Of a stretch of DNA of 10,070 bases, positions 1-6,460 are shown piece by piece (the stretch's first letter is position 1; the number at the start of each line of letters is the position of its first letter). The translations under genes and the position numbers were made by a program. The stretch is from Chloroflexota bacterium (GTDB lineage: Bacteria; Chloroflexota; Dehalococcoidia; SZUA-161). The notes beneath the pieces were generated by a model that had not been told where the DNA came from, made no database searches, and was given only the letters and a program-made list of their open reading frames with translations. The stretch spans positions 1 through 10,070 of the forward strand of contig QIGA01000062.1 of assembly GCA_003229915.1 (NCBI GenBank), read 5' to 3'.

Positions 1-11
1 AATGTCTGAAC

Positions 12-40
12 TCGAAAAACGGCCTGCCTTCTGATAAAAT
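12..40 (+). promoter_or_regulatory. Probable promoter of the HIT gene (extended -10)
   Basis: TAAAAT at 35-40 is preceded directly by TGA (32-34), giving an extended -10 element. TCGAAA at 12-17 matches four of six bases of the -35 consensus at a 17-bp spacing. Transcription would start near 47, leaving a leader of about 40 nt. The call rests on sequence match alone, and a promoter further upstream lies outside the window. Confidence 0.4.
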
Positions 41-85
41 GCGCACAGTACTGCTATCGGCGCTGCGCTATGAAAGGAACACGGA

Positions 86-562
86 ATGAGAAGAATATGG
101 GCGCCCTGGAGAATTGAATATATTCGGAGCGAAAAGCCGAAGGAATGCATCTTCTGCCAGAAGCCAAAAGAGAACCGCGATGCAGAGAACTACATACTCT
201 TCAGGGGAGAAAGGAACTTCGTGATCTTGAATCTCTATCCCTACAATCCAGGCCACCTGATGATTGCTCCCTACAGGCACCTGGCCGACCTAGATGGTCT
301 GACCGACGAGGAACTGCTTGAGCACTTTGACCTGGTAAGGAAGAGCGCCAGAGCGCTGACTGACGCGTACAACCCGCAGGGCTTCAACATCGGCATGAAC
401 CTGGGCAAGGTAGCTGGAGCGGGGATAGAGGATCATGTCCACACCCATGTCATCCCCCGTTGGAACGGGGACACAAATTTCGTGACTGTCGTCTCCGACC
501 TGCGGGTGGTGCCCCATGCCCTGGACGCAACCTACGCCGAATTGATGGAGAGGATAGCCTGA
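86..562 (+). CDS. HIT-family nucleotide hydrolase/phosphorylase (Ap4A phosphorylase-like)
   Basis: This 158-residue protein is a complete HIT-domain member, a family of nucleotide hydrolases and transferases acting on the alpha-phosphate of AMP-type substrates. The catalytic histidine triad is visible as HVHTHVI (H117, H119, H121). The preceding NPGHLMIAPYRH segment (54-65) is the usual substrate-pocket strand, and the CIFC pair (C21, C24) at the N-terminus is probably a structural zinc site together with H65. The opening RRIWAPWRIEYI resembles the Ap4A phosphorylase-type bacterial HIT proteins (as in Mycobacterium Rv2613c) more than the shorter HINT type. The likely role is degradation of dinucleoside polyphosphates or aminoacyl-AMP in the cytoplasm. 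AAAGGA at 73-78, 7 nt before the ATG, supports the start. It is followed by a gap with its own promoter and is probably transcribed separately from the hdr operon. The exact substrate cannot be read from the sequence. Confidence 0.9.
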   Translation: MRRIWAPWRIEYIRSEKPKECIFCQKPKENRDAENYILFRGERNFVILNLYPYNPGHLMIAPYRHLADLDGLTDEELLEHFDLVRKSARALTDAYNPQGFNIGMNLGKVAGAGIEDHVHTHVIPRWNGDTNFVTVVSDLRVVPHALDATYAELMERIA

Positions 563-621
563 GGGTAACCCACTCTCACGATCGACAATGGTCTGTTTGG
601 ATAACCTTCCCGGCCTACTAC

Positions 622-650
622 TGGACATTTCTCCCTGCGTCATCTATACT
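622..650 (+). promoter_or_regulatory. Predicted sigma-70-type promoter of the hdr-flx operon
   Basis: TGGACA at 622-627 (five of six to TTGACA) and TATACT at 645-650 (five of six to TATAAT) are separated by exactly 17 bp, the optimal spacing. Transcription would begin near 657, giving an untranslated leader of about 90 nt before the ATG at 747. It is the best promoter-like match I found and stands directly upstream of the seven-gene operon. Confidence 0.6.
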
Positions 651-664
651 TTTGATTGTGGGGA

Positions 665-682
665 TAGTGAATAATCTCACAA
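665..682 (+). promoter_or_regulatory. Rex-like operator (candidate)
   Basis: The 18-bp sequence TAGTGAATAATCTCACAA fits the Rex consensus TTGTGAA-N4-TTCACAA at 12 of the 14 defined positions, with the correct arm spacing. Rex is a repressor that leaves DNA when NADH rises. The site begins about 8 nt after the predicted transcription start, where bound repressor would block elongation or open-complex escape. An outer repeat, ATTGTG (655-660) and CACAAT (678-683), overlaps it. A Crp/Fnr-type site has a similar dyad, so the protein that binds is inferred, not shown. Confidence 0.45.
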
Positions 683-689
683 TATCGCT

Positions 690-712
690 GGCGGAACTGA
701 TGTCCTTCCGCC
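690..712 (+). other. GC-rich hairpin in the operon leader
   Basis: GGCGGAA (690-696) and TTCCGCC (706-712) form a perfect 7-bp stem with a 9-nt loop; T689 and G713 could add a wobble pair. It lies in the predicted leader, about 34 nt before the ATG at 747, and no T-run follows, so it is not a typical intrinsic terminator. It may stabilise the 5' end of the mRNA or modulate translation. It would also sequester the region just upstream of the GTG at 717, which argues against that codon as the start. Confidence 0.45.
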
Positions 713-746
713 GACTGTGCTCGAAATAGCAGAGTTTAGACTAAGA

Positions 747-1316
747 ATGCCAGTGCAGAATACAATAGCGCTTAAGCCTGTCAACGACTTTCTCCTGTTT
801 GTCCAACGTCACACCGGAGAAAGCATCACTTCCTGCTACCAGTGCGGGAAGTGCAGCGCGGGTTGCCCCACTGCCTACGCTATGGACATCACTCCACGGC
901 AGATCATGCGGGGGATCCAACTGGGCCTCAAAGATGAGGTACTGGATAGCTCCGCTATCTGGCTTTGTGTGAGTTGTCAAATCTGCACCCTGAGGTGTCC
1001 CCGGGAAATCGACATCGCCAAAGTGATAGAGTCGCTGCGACAACTATCCCATGCTGAAGGCAGGACCCATGCGCAAAGAGATATGGCAGTTCTCTACGAC
1101 ACTTTTCTCCAGCAGGTACACCTCTTCGGTCGTCTTCACGAAGTCGGGCTGGGCATGATGTATAACATGCGCAGCATGCATGTTTTCAACAACGTGATGC
1201 GTCTGCCATCTCTGTTCTCCCGAGGTAAACTGAAACTCAGGCCCGAGATAGAAGGGGCCTCAGAGGTCAAGCAAATAGCAGCGCGGGTGAAAGAGTTAGA
1301 GAGGAAACCAAGCTAG
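747..1316 (+). CDS. hdrC: Heterodisulfide reductase subunit C (HdrC), iron-sulfur protein
   Basis: This small ferredoxin-like subunit carries electrons from HdrA to HdrB. Two complete [4Fe-4S] motifs are visible: CYQCGKCSAGCP (cysteines 30, 33, 36, 40 counted from the ATG at 747) and CVSCQICTLRCP (74, 77, 80, 84). The remainder is a helical tail of about 100 residues, as usual for HdrC, and the length (189 aa) is normal. The frame is open back to a GTG at 717, which would add ten residues. I prefer the ATG because the product then begins like other HdrC proteins and because a hairpin and no purine-rich site precede the GTG, although the ribosome site before the ATG is also weak. It is the first gene of the operon; the hdrB start follows its stop by 2 nt. 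The protein is cytoplasmic, with no membrane segment. Confidence 0.92.
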   Translation: MPVQNTIALKPVNDFLLFVQRHTGESITSCYQCGKCSAGCPTAYAMDITPRQIMRGIQLGLKDEVLDSSAIWLCVSCQICTLRCPREIDIAKVIESLRQLSHAEGRTHAQRDMAVLYDTFLQQVHLFGRLHEVGLGMMYNMRSMHVFNNVMRLPSLFSRGKLKLRPEIEGASEVKQIAARVKELERKPS

Positions 1317-1318
1317 CA

Positions 1319-2209
1319 ATGGTTGAATCTGATCACAGTAGCAAGGTTGGGGCACGCACCTATTCCTATTATCCTGGATGCTCATTGCATGGCACAGCGG
1401 CAGAATACGATATTTCTACGCAACTGGTATGCCAGAAGCTAGGCATTGAGCTACGCGAACTGGAAGAGTGGGTCTGCTGCGGTGCCTCAGCAGCTCATTC
1501 CACAGACCACTTGCTGAGCCTGGCACTCCCCGCCCACACCTTGAAGCAAGCCGAGGAGAAGGGGCTCCCGCTCGCAGTCCCTTGCGCCATGTGTTTCTCG
1601 CGACTGAGAACCACCATTCATGAAATCAAGAATAAGGATACGCTGAACTTGGTCAATAGCGCTATCGGCAAAGAGCTGGGCGAACCAGTTGCCGTCGAGT
1701 CAATGCTCCAAATGTTGGCGGACGAGAGCATCTCTCTTCCGGTCACAAAGCCCCTCAATGGCCTGAAGGTGGCTTGCTACTACGGTTGCCTTTTGGCTCG
1801 GCCCCCGGAGGTGGTAGGTATCGATGATGCGGAGAATCCACAAACGATGGAAAGGCTGCTGGTGAGGCTCGGAGCTGAGGCCATTGATTGGGGGTTGAAA
1901 ACGACCTGCTGCGGCGCTGGCGTGGCCTTCCCCCGCCTCGACATCGTCCTCAAGCTATCCCACCGTCTTCTCTCGCTGGCACAGAAGAGCGGAGCTGATT
2001 GCGTCGCTGTCGCCTGCCCTATGTGCCACGCCAACTTGGATATGTACCAAAAGGATATGATCGCAAAGTTCGGGCAGAAAACCAAACTGCCTGTCATCTA
2101 CTTCACTCAGCTAATGGGGCTCGCTCTGGGCTTCTCGCCCAAGGAGCTTTTGCTGGATAAACATCTGACCGACCCTCTACCCATGTTGCGCGAGAAGGAG
2201 CTAGCCTAG
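1319..2209 (+). CDS. hdrB: Heterodisulfide reductase subunit B (HdrB), disulfide-reducing catalytic subunit
   Basis: HdrB holds the two noncubane [4Fe-4S] clusters at which a disulfide is cleaved. Both CCG domains are intact. The first has C21, C53-C54 and C89-x-x-C92 (spacings X31 and X34). The second has C157, C197-C198 and C233-x-x-C236 (spacings X39 and X34), with an extra C153. These spacings agree with HdrB of methanogens. The 296-residue length is typical. The N-terminal YYPGCSLHGTAAEYD is a characteristic HdrB opening, preceded by about 15 extra residues. GAGAGGA at 1299-1305 is a rather distant ribosome site, and coupling to hdrC is likely. The natural substrate is unknown here: in sulfate reducers DsrC is proposed, and CoM-S-S-CoB is expected only in methanogens. 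Confidence 0.93.
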   Translation: MVESDHSSKVGARTYSYYPGCSLHGTAAEYDISTQLVCQKLGIELRELEEWVCCGASAAHSTDHLLSLALPAHTLKQAEEKGLPLAVPCAMCFSRLRTTIHEIKNKDTLNLVNSAIGKELGEPVAVESMLQMLADESISLPVTKPLNGLKVACYYGCLLARPPEVVGIDDAENPQTMERLLVRLGAEAIDWGLKTTCCGAGVAFPRLDIVLKLSHRLLSLAQKSGADCVAVACPMCHANLDMYQKDMIAKFGQKTKLPVIYFTQLMGLALGFSPKELLLDKHLTDPLPMLREKELA

Positions 2210-2210
2210 G

Positions 2211-4208
2211 ATGTCCCGGATCGGAGTCTTTGTCTGTCACTGTGGCACCAACATCGGGGGTATTGTTAACGTTCCCGAGGTTGTTGAAGCTGCCAAAGCT
2301 ATGCCCCTGGTGGCATACGCCGATGAAAACAAGTATACGTGCAGTGAGGTGGGCCAGGGATCGATTCGTGATGCGATACGCGAGCAGAAGCTGGACCGTG
2401 TAGTGGTCGCCGCCTGCTCGCCCCGAATGCACGAGAATACCTTCCGCAAAACCGTTGCCACAGCCGGACTCAACCCTTATCTTCTCGAGATCGCAAACCT
2501 GAGAGAGCACTGTAGCTGGGTGCACTCTGATTCCAAAAAGGCCACGGCGAAGGCCATCGACCACGTCAGGATGGCCGTGGCCAAGGTGGCCCGCCATGAG
2601 TCCCTTTTCCCCAAACAGGTGGGTCTCACCAAGCGTGCCCTGGTCATCGGCGGTGGCATTACCGGAATACAGGCAGCCCTGGATATAGCTTCCGCTGGTC
2701 ATGAAGTGGTTCTGGTTGAAAAGGAGCCCAGTGTCGGCGGACGCATGTCCCAGTTAGACAAAACGTTCCCCACCCTTGACTGCTCAGCATGCATACTGAC
2801 GCCGAAGATGGTCGATGTTGCCCAGCATCCCAATATCACCCTCCTCTCCTACTCTGAGGTAAAAGAGGTAAGAGGGTTTGTGGGCAATTTCGAAGTTGAC
2901 ATCCTGAAGAAAGCGAAAATGGTCGACCATAAGACGTGCACCGGCTGTGGCACCTGCTGGCAGAAGTGCCCTGAGAAGGTGACCTCGGAGTTCGACCTCG
3001 GCTTAGGCCAACGCACGGCCATCTATATACCTTTCGCTCAGGCAGTCCCCAATAAGCCGGTCATCGACATGGAGAATTGCCGTTATCAGAAGTATCTCAA
3101 ATGGACCCAGACAGAGGAAGGCAAGAAGCCTCCAGAGTGCCGCATCTGCGAGAAGCTCTGCCCAACGAAGTCCATTGCTTGGGAGCAGCAGGAGGAGATT
3201 GTGACCGAGAAGTTCGGTGCTCTCGTGGTTGCCACCGGCTTCAAGACCTTCGACCACAGTGTCTACGGTGAGTATGGGGCGGGAAGATATCCCGACGTTA
3301 TCAGCTCGCTCCAGTTGGAGCGCCTGATGTCAGCGGCAGGACCTACCGAGGGCGAGGTGCTCCGACCCTCAGACAATACTCATCCCAAGAACATAGTCTT
3401 CATCCAGTGTGTGGGGTCACGGGACGACAAGGTGGGCCGGCCCTATTGCAGCAAGGTCTGCTGCATGTATACAGCAAAACACGCCATCATGCTCAAAGAG
3501 CACGATCCCGAAGTCCAATGCTACGTGTTCTATATAGATATCCGTGCCGGTGGCAAGGACTTCGAGGAGTTCGCCCGCCGCGCCCAGGACGAATCAGGAG
3601 CTGTCTACCTCAGGGGCAGAGTCTCTCAAATCTACCAGGATGGCAAGACCCTCAAGGTTCTGGGTGAAGATTCCCTGATAGGGAGACCGGTGGAGATCGA
3701 CGCTGACCTGGTGGTGCTGGCAACAGGCATGGAAGCGAGCGAGGACGCCGATAGGCTCGCCCAAACCCTCCATATCAGTTACAACATCTATAATTTCCTG
3801 ATCGAAGCCCATCCCAAGCTACGCCCTGTGGAAACACAGACCGACGGTGTATTCGTCGCCGGTGCCGCGGTCGGCCCGCGTGACATCCCCGACTGCGTAG
3901 CGCACGGCAGCGCTGCTGCAGCCAAGGTGATAGGCCTGCTCAGCCAGGACAGCTTGACCACCGATCCCCTAACCGCGATCGTTGCCCCGATGAAGTGTGT
4001 CGGCTGCTTCGCCTGTAAGGCGGTCTGCCCCTTCAATGCGATAGAGGAACAAACAACCAGAGACGGGCGCATCATTGCCTCTGTCAACGAAAGCCTGTGC
4101 AAAGGCTGCGGGCTCTGTGTTGTGGCCTGCCGCCCCGGTGCGATCAATCTGCGTGGCTTCACCAACCAGCAACTGCTCTCGGAGGTTATGACACTTGTCC
4201 GAAGATAA
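2211..4208 (+). CDS. hdrA: Heterodisulfide reductase subunit A (HdrA), flavin-bifurcating core
   Basis: HdrA is the FAD subunit that splits electron pairs between ferredoxin and HdrBC. Domains in order: an N-terminal iron-sulfur domain (about 1-135, conserved C9, C11, C44, C69); a thioredoxin-reductase-like FAD domain starting with the dinucleotide motif VIGGGITG (145-152) and VEKEPSVGGRMSQLDKTFP (169-187); an inserted dicluster ferredoxin domain (C243, C246, C249, C253; C290, C310, C313, C317); the cysteine set C400, C413, C417, C418, whose spacing equals that of the unusual cluster in methanogen HdrA; the second FAD half with the ATG motif (504-506) and DGVFVAGAAVGPRDI (545-559); and a C-terminal 2x[4Fe-4S] ferredoxin domain (C596-C606, C630-C640). 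At 665 aa it is full length, unlike the short sHdr-type HdrA. AAGGAG at 2195-2200 precedes the ATG. It starts one base after hdrB and its 3' end overlaps flxD. Confidence 0.95.
   Translation: MSRIGVFVCHCGTNIGGIVNVPEVVEAAKAMPLVAYADENKYTCSEVGQGSIRDAIREQKLDRVVVAACSPRMHENTFRKTVATAGLNPYLLEIANLREHCSWVHSDSKKATAKAIDHVRMAVAKVARHESLFPKQVGLTKRALVIGGGITGIQAALDIASAGHEVVLVEKEPSVGGRMSQLDKTFPTLDCSACILTPKMVDVAQHPNITLLSYSEVKEVRGFVGNFEVDILKKAKMVDHKTCTGCGTCWQKCPEKVTSEFDLGLGQRTAIYIPFAQAVPNKPVIDMENCRYQKYLKWTQTEEGKKPPECRICEKLCPTKSIAWEQQEEIVTEKFGALVVATGFKTFDHSVYGEYGAGRYPDVISSLQLERLMSAAGPTEGEVLRPSDNTHPKNIVFIQCVGSRDDKVGRPYCSKVCCMYTAKHAIMLKEHDPEVQCYVFYIDIRAGGKDFEEFARRAQDESGAVYLRGRVSQIYQDGKTLKVLGEDSLIGRPVEIDADLVVLATGMEASEDADRLAQTLHISYNIYNFLIEAHPKLRPVETQTDGVFVAGAAVGPRDIPDCVAHGSAAAAKVIGLLSQDSLTTDPLTAIVAPMKCVGCFACKAVCPFNAIEEQTTRDGRIIASVNESLCKGCGLCVVACRPGAINLRGFTNQQLLSEVMTLVRR
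4181..4185 (+). promoter_or_regulatory. Ribosome binding site deciding the TTG start of flxD
   Basis: GGAGG lies inside the last codons of hdrA, 9 nt before the TTG at 4195. No in-frame ATG or GTG is available before the conserved MvhD N-terminus, and the nearby ATG at 4188 is in the hdrA frame. The site therefore fixes a 14-nt overlap with hdrA. Confidence 0.65.
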
Positions 4209-4605
4209 CAGCCCCCTGGTTATCGGCTTTCTGTGCAACTGGTGCAGCTATGCCGGGGCGGATATGGCAGGCACCAGCCGCCAGGCCTATCCGCCTAACA
4301 TCCGTATTATGCGCGTCCCCTGTTCAGGCAGGGTTGATCCACTGTTGATAGTCAAGTGCTTCGAGGAAGGTGCTGACGCTGTTCTTGTCGCTGGCTGCCA
4401 TCCCGGTGACTGCCACTACACCGAGGGCAACTACCATGGACGGCGTCGCTTCGCACTGTTGAGAGACCTACTGGATTTCATGGGCATAGAGAAAGAGCGA
4501 TTTCGTATAGAGTGGATCTCAGCGTCGGAAGGAAAGCGATTTGCCAAGGTCGTTTCTGAGTTCACTGACGAAATGACCAAGCTAGGGCCGAGGAAAGTGG
4601 GCTGA
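4195..4605 (+). CDS. flxD: MvhD/FlxD-type [2Fe-2S] electron-transfer subunit
   Basis: This 136-residue protein belongs to the MvhD family (methyl-viologen-reducing hydrogenase delta), the adaptor that docks an electron-input module onto HdrA and carries a [2Fe-2S] cluster. Family cysteines are visible in FLCNWCSYAGAD (C14, C17), the PCSGRVDP segment and AGCHPGDCHY. Its length is that of a stand-alone MvhD. In methanogens the partner is a [NiFe] hydrogenase; here no hydrogenase genes follow, and the next three genes instead match the Flx NADH module, so I use flxD. The start is a TTG supported by GGAGG at 4181-4185, giving a 14-nt overlap with hdrA. Its stop overlaps the flxC start by one base (TGATG). 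The gene is often annotated mvhD or 'hydrogenase iron-sulfur subunit'. Confidence 0.9.
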   Translation: MSEDNSPLVIGFLCNWCSYAGADMAGTSRQAYPPNIRIMRVPCSGRVDPLLIVKCFEEGADAVLVAGCHPGDCHYTEGNYHGRRRFALLRDLLDFMGIEKERFRIEWISASEGKRFAKVVSEFTDEMTKLGPRKVG

Positions 4606-5468
4606 TGGGCGAGGACTTCACTCAGCAGATACGAGACAAGGCCAAAGAGCTGCTCGAAAACGGCGCCGTGGAATGCGTCATCGGCTACGAGACAGGTAGC
4701 GATGGCGTTAGCGCGCGTCCTGCTTTCATATATGACGCCGCGGAAGTCGACCGGCTGGCCTTCGACAACACCTGCACTCACAACCTGGTCAAGTATCTCC
4801 TCGACAAGAAAGGTAAATCTACCGCTGTGGTAGTCAAGGGCTGTGACTCACGCGCCCTGAACCTCCTGCTCAGCGAGAGGCAGATCCAGCGAGACAAGGT
4901 ATACGTTATCGGGGTGGTCTGTCCCGGTGTGGTCGAGTGGGGCTGGAACAAGCGCAGCGAGCAGCTTCAAAAGCGCTGCAACTGGTGCCGACAGCACACC
5001 CCTGTTGTCTCCGACTTCGCAGTGGGTGAGCCCATAACCGAGGAACCCCCCGCCGAATTCGCCGATGTCGCCGAAATGGCAACGAAGACAGCCGAGGATA
5101 GGGCCACCTTCTGGAGAGACCAAGCAGAGCGCTGTATTCGCTGCTATGCTTGCCGTCAGGCCTGTCCAGGCTGCTACTGCATCGACTGCTTTGTGGAACT
5201 GCTCGATCCGGAATGGGTGGGGATCAGGATCGCTCCCGATGAGAACTGGATGTGGAATACGATCCGCGCCTACCACCTTGGCGGGCGCTGTATTTCCTGC
5301 AACGAGTGCGAGCGGGTTTGTCCTGTCAACATCCCTCTCAGCCTGCTCAACAGGAAGTTGGAGCAAGAAGTGCTCGACCTGTTCGACTATAAGGCAGGCA
5401 TGAGCGAAGACGCTCCCGCGCCTCTTATTACCTTCAAAAAAGACGAGAATCTAGGAATAGCGGAATGA
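4605..5468 (+). CDS. flxC: FlxC-like 2x[4Fe-4S] protein with FrhB/AsrA-like N-terminal domain
   Basis: This 287-residue iron-sulfur protein is probably an electron relay between the NADH-oxidising flavoprotein and FlxD-HdrA. The N-terminal half (about 1-150) contains VVVKGCDSRALNLL (76-89), a signature shared with FrhB/FdhB-like and AsrA-like proteins, and extra cysteines C57, C106, C125 and C128. The C-terminal half has two ferredoxin motifs, CIRCYACRQACP (C177, C180, C183, C187) followed by CYC and C195, and CISCNECERVCP (C229, C232, C235, C239). GAGGAAAG at 4590-4597 precedes the ATG. It overlaps flxD by 1 nt and flxB by 4 nt (ATGA). Automatic annotation may call it a 'coenzyme F420 hydrogenase beta subunit', but there is no sign that F420 is its substrate. 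The family assignment is firm; the choice between the names FlxC and FlxB is by context. Confidence 0.8.
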   Translation: MGEDFTQQIRDKAKELLENGAVECVIGYETGSDGVSARPAFIYDAAEVDRLAFDNTCTHNLVKYLLDKKGKSTAVVVKGCDSRALNLLLSERQIQRDKVYVIGVVCPGVVEWGWNKRSEQLQKRCNWCRQHTPVVSDFAVGEPITEEPPAEFADVAEMATKTAEDRATFWRDQAERCIRCYACRQACPGCYCIDCFVELLDPEWVGIRIAPDENWMWNTIRAYHLGGRCISCNECERVCPVNIPLSLLNRKLEQEVLDLFDYKAGMSEDAPAPLITFKKDENLGIAE

Positions 5469-6460
5469 CGAAGATTCTGGGGAAAACGGGTCTGGAATCC
5501 TGGCTCCACAACATCATGCAGGAGCGAGCATTGGTCGCTCCCAAGCATGTAGGCGATCTCATCCTCTTCGATCCCGTGCAATCTGTGGATGAGGTTGTAT
5601 TTGACTATGAAAATACCAACCTTTCACCCAAAGAGTTCTTTTTCCCCAGAACCGACACCCTGTTTACCACCAAGTCCCAAGACAACGACGTCGAGCTAAT
5701 CCCCACAATTATCGATCAGGAGACAGTCATCTTCGGTATCCGCCCCTGCGACGCCCGAGGGATTGCCATGCTCGATGGCCCCTATCTGGATGACCCCGCC
5801 GATTCCCTCTGGGCTCAGCATCGAAACAAGACTACAATGATCGGACTCTCCTGCACAAAACCTGCCCCTCAGTGCTTCTGCACCAGTGTGGGTAGCGCTC
5901 CAAATGACTCCTCCAGCGTTGATATAATGCTTACCGAAGTAGATGATGGCTATGCCGTCGAAGCGGTCACCGAAAAGGGCGAGCGACTTCTCCAAGGCGT
6001 AGAGCTCAAGGAGTCGGACGTGACACTTTCAGCGCCTTCTTGCGATACGAGCGTTCCTGCTGAAGGTATCGTTGAAACCGTTAAGAAAGTGTTCGATAGT
6101 CCCTACTGGAGCCGGTTGGCGGATCGTTGTATTCATTGCAATGTTTGCGCGTATGTCTGCCCTACCTGCTATTGCTTCGACATACGTGATCGTACGGACA
6201 AAGGAAAGATCGAGCGGATACGCACCTGGGAGAGCTGCCAGTCAAAGGGCTTCACTCGCATCGCTGGGGGCCATGATCCCCGAGCAGACAAGGGCTCTCG
6301 CCTCCGCCAGCGCTTTTGCCACAAGCTGCTCTATTTCCCCCAGCAGTTCGGCCCCCTTTCTTGCGTCGGTTGCGGCCGCTGTGTCGTCTCCTGCCCGGTC
6401 AATATAGACATCAGGGAGATTATCTCTGATCTCCAGGAACTAGGAGCCAAAGTTGGTTAA
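5465..6460 (+). CDS. flxB: FlxB-like 2x[4Fe-4S] protein, AsrA/sulfhydrogenase-beta family
   Basis: This 331-residue protein resembles anaerobic sulfite reductase subunit A and the sulfhydrogenase beta subunit HydB, which relay electrons between an FNR-type flavoprotein and a partner. Visible signatures are GIRPCDARGIAML (91-103), the segment with C130, C137 and C139 (CFCTSVG) typical of this family, and two ferredoxin motifs, CIHCNVCAYVCP (C222, C225, C228, C232) followed by CYC, and CVGCGRCVVSCP (C300, C303, C306, C310). Additional C258 and C285 lie between the motifs. TAGGA at 5452-5456 sits 8 nt before the ATG, which overlaps the flxC stop (ATGA). It sits next to FlxA just as AsrA sits next to AsrB, which supports a direct partnership. 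It looks paralogous to the preceding gene, with the same domain order and the shared CDxR and C-P-x-CYC patterns. Confidence 0.83.
   Translation: MTKILGKTGLESWLHNIMQERALVAPKHVGDLILFDPVQSVDEVVFDYENTNLSPKEFFFPRTDTLFTTKSQDNDVELIPTIIDQETVIFGIRPCDARGIAMLDGPYLDDPADSLWAQHRNKTTMIGLSCTKPAPQCFCTSVGSAPNDSSSVDIMLTEVDDGYAVEAVTEKGERLLQGVELKESDVTLSAPSCDTSVPAEGIVETVKKVFDSPYWSRLADRCIHCNVCAYVCPTCYCFDIRDRTDKGKIERIRTWESCQSKGFTRIAGGHDPRADKGSRLRQRFCHKLLYFPQQFGPLSCVGCGRCVVSCPVNIDIREIISDLQELGAKVG
6441..6446 (+). promoter_or_regulatory. Ribosome binding site deciding the TTG start of flxA
   Basis: TAGGAG ends 6 nt before the TTG at 6453, inside the end of flxB. The only nearby alternative is GTG at 6477, eight codons later, with a poorer site (GGAAG 11 nt upstream). 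The TTG start gives an 8-nt overlap with flxB, in keeping with the other junctions of the operon. Confidence 0.5.

Noticed and set aside
563..571. GGGTAACCC palindrome right after the HIT stop codon as a terminator
   Set aside because: A 4-bp stem with a 1-nt loop cannot fold, and no T-run follows. I see no convincing intrinsic terminator between the HIT gene and the operon promoter.
290..643. Minus-strand open frame of 117 codons across the HIT gene
   Set aside because: It is antisense to a clear HIT gene with an intact catalytic motif, and its translation shows no domain.
460..729. A + strand open frame of 89 codons ending in a hydrophobic segment
   Set aside because: It starts inside the HIT gene in another frame, covers the promoter and operator region, and has no ribosome site or recognisable domain. 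The hydrophobic run comes from AT-rich regulatory DNA.
717..746. GTG at 717 as the hdrC start
   Set aside because: It directly follows a stable hairpin and has no purine-rich site upstream. The ten added residues are not part of the usual HdrC N-terminus. It is not excluded.
4195..5468. MvhD plus FrhB-like protein read as part of a hydrogenase or F420-dependent system
   Set aside because: No [NiFe] hydrogenase subunits with L1/L2 nickel-ligand motifs are present, and the downstream AsrA-like and AsrB-like genes fit the NADH-linked Flx module better.
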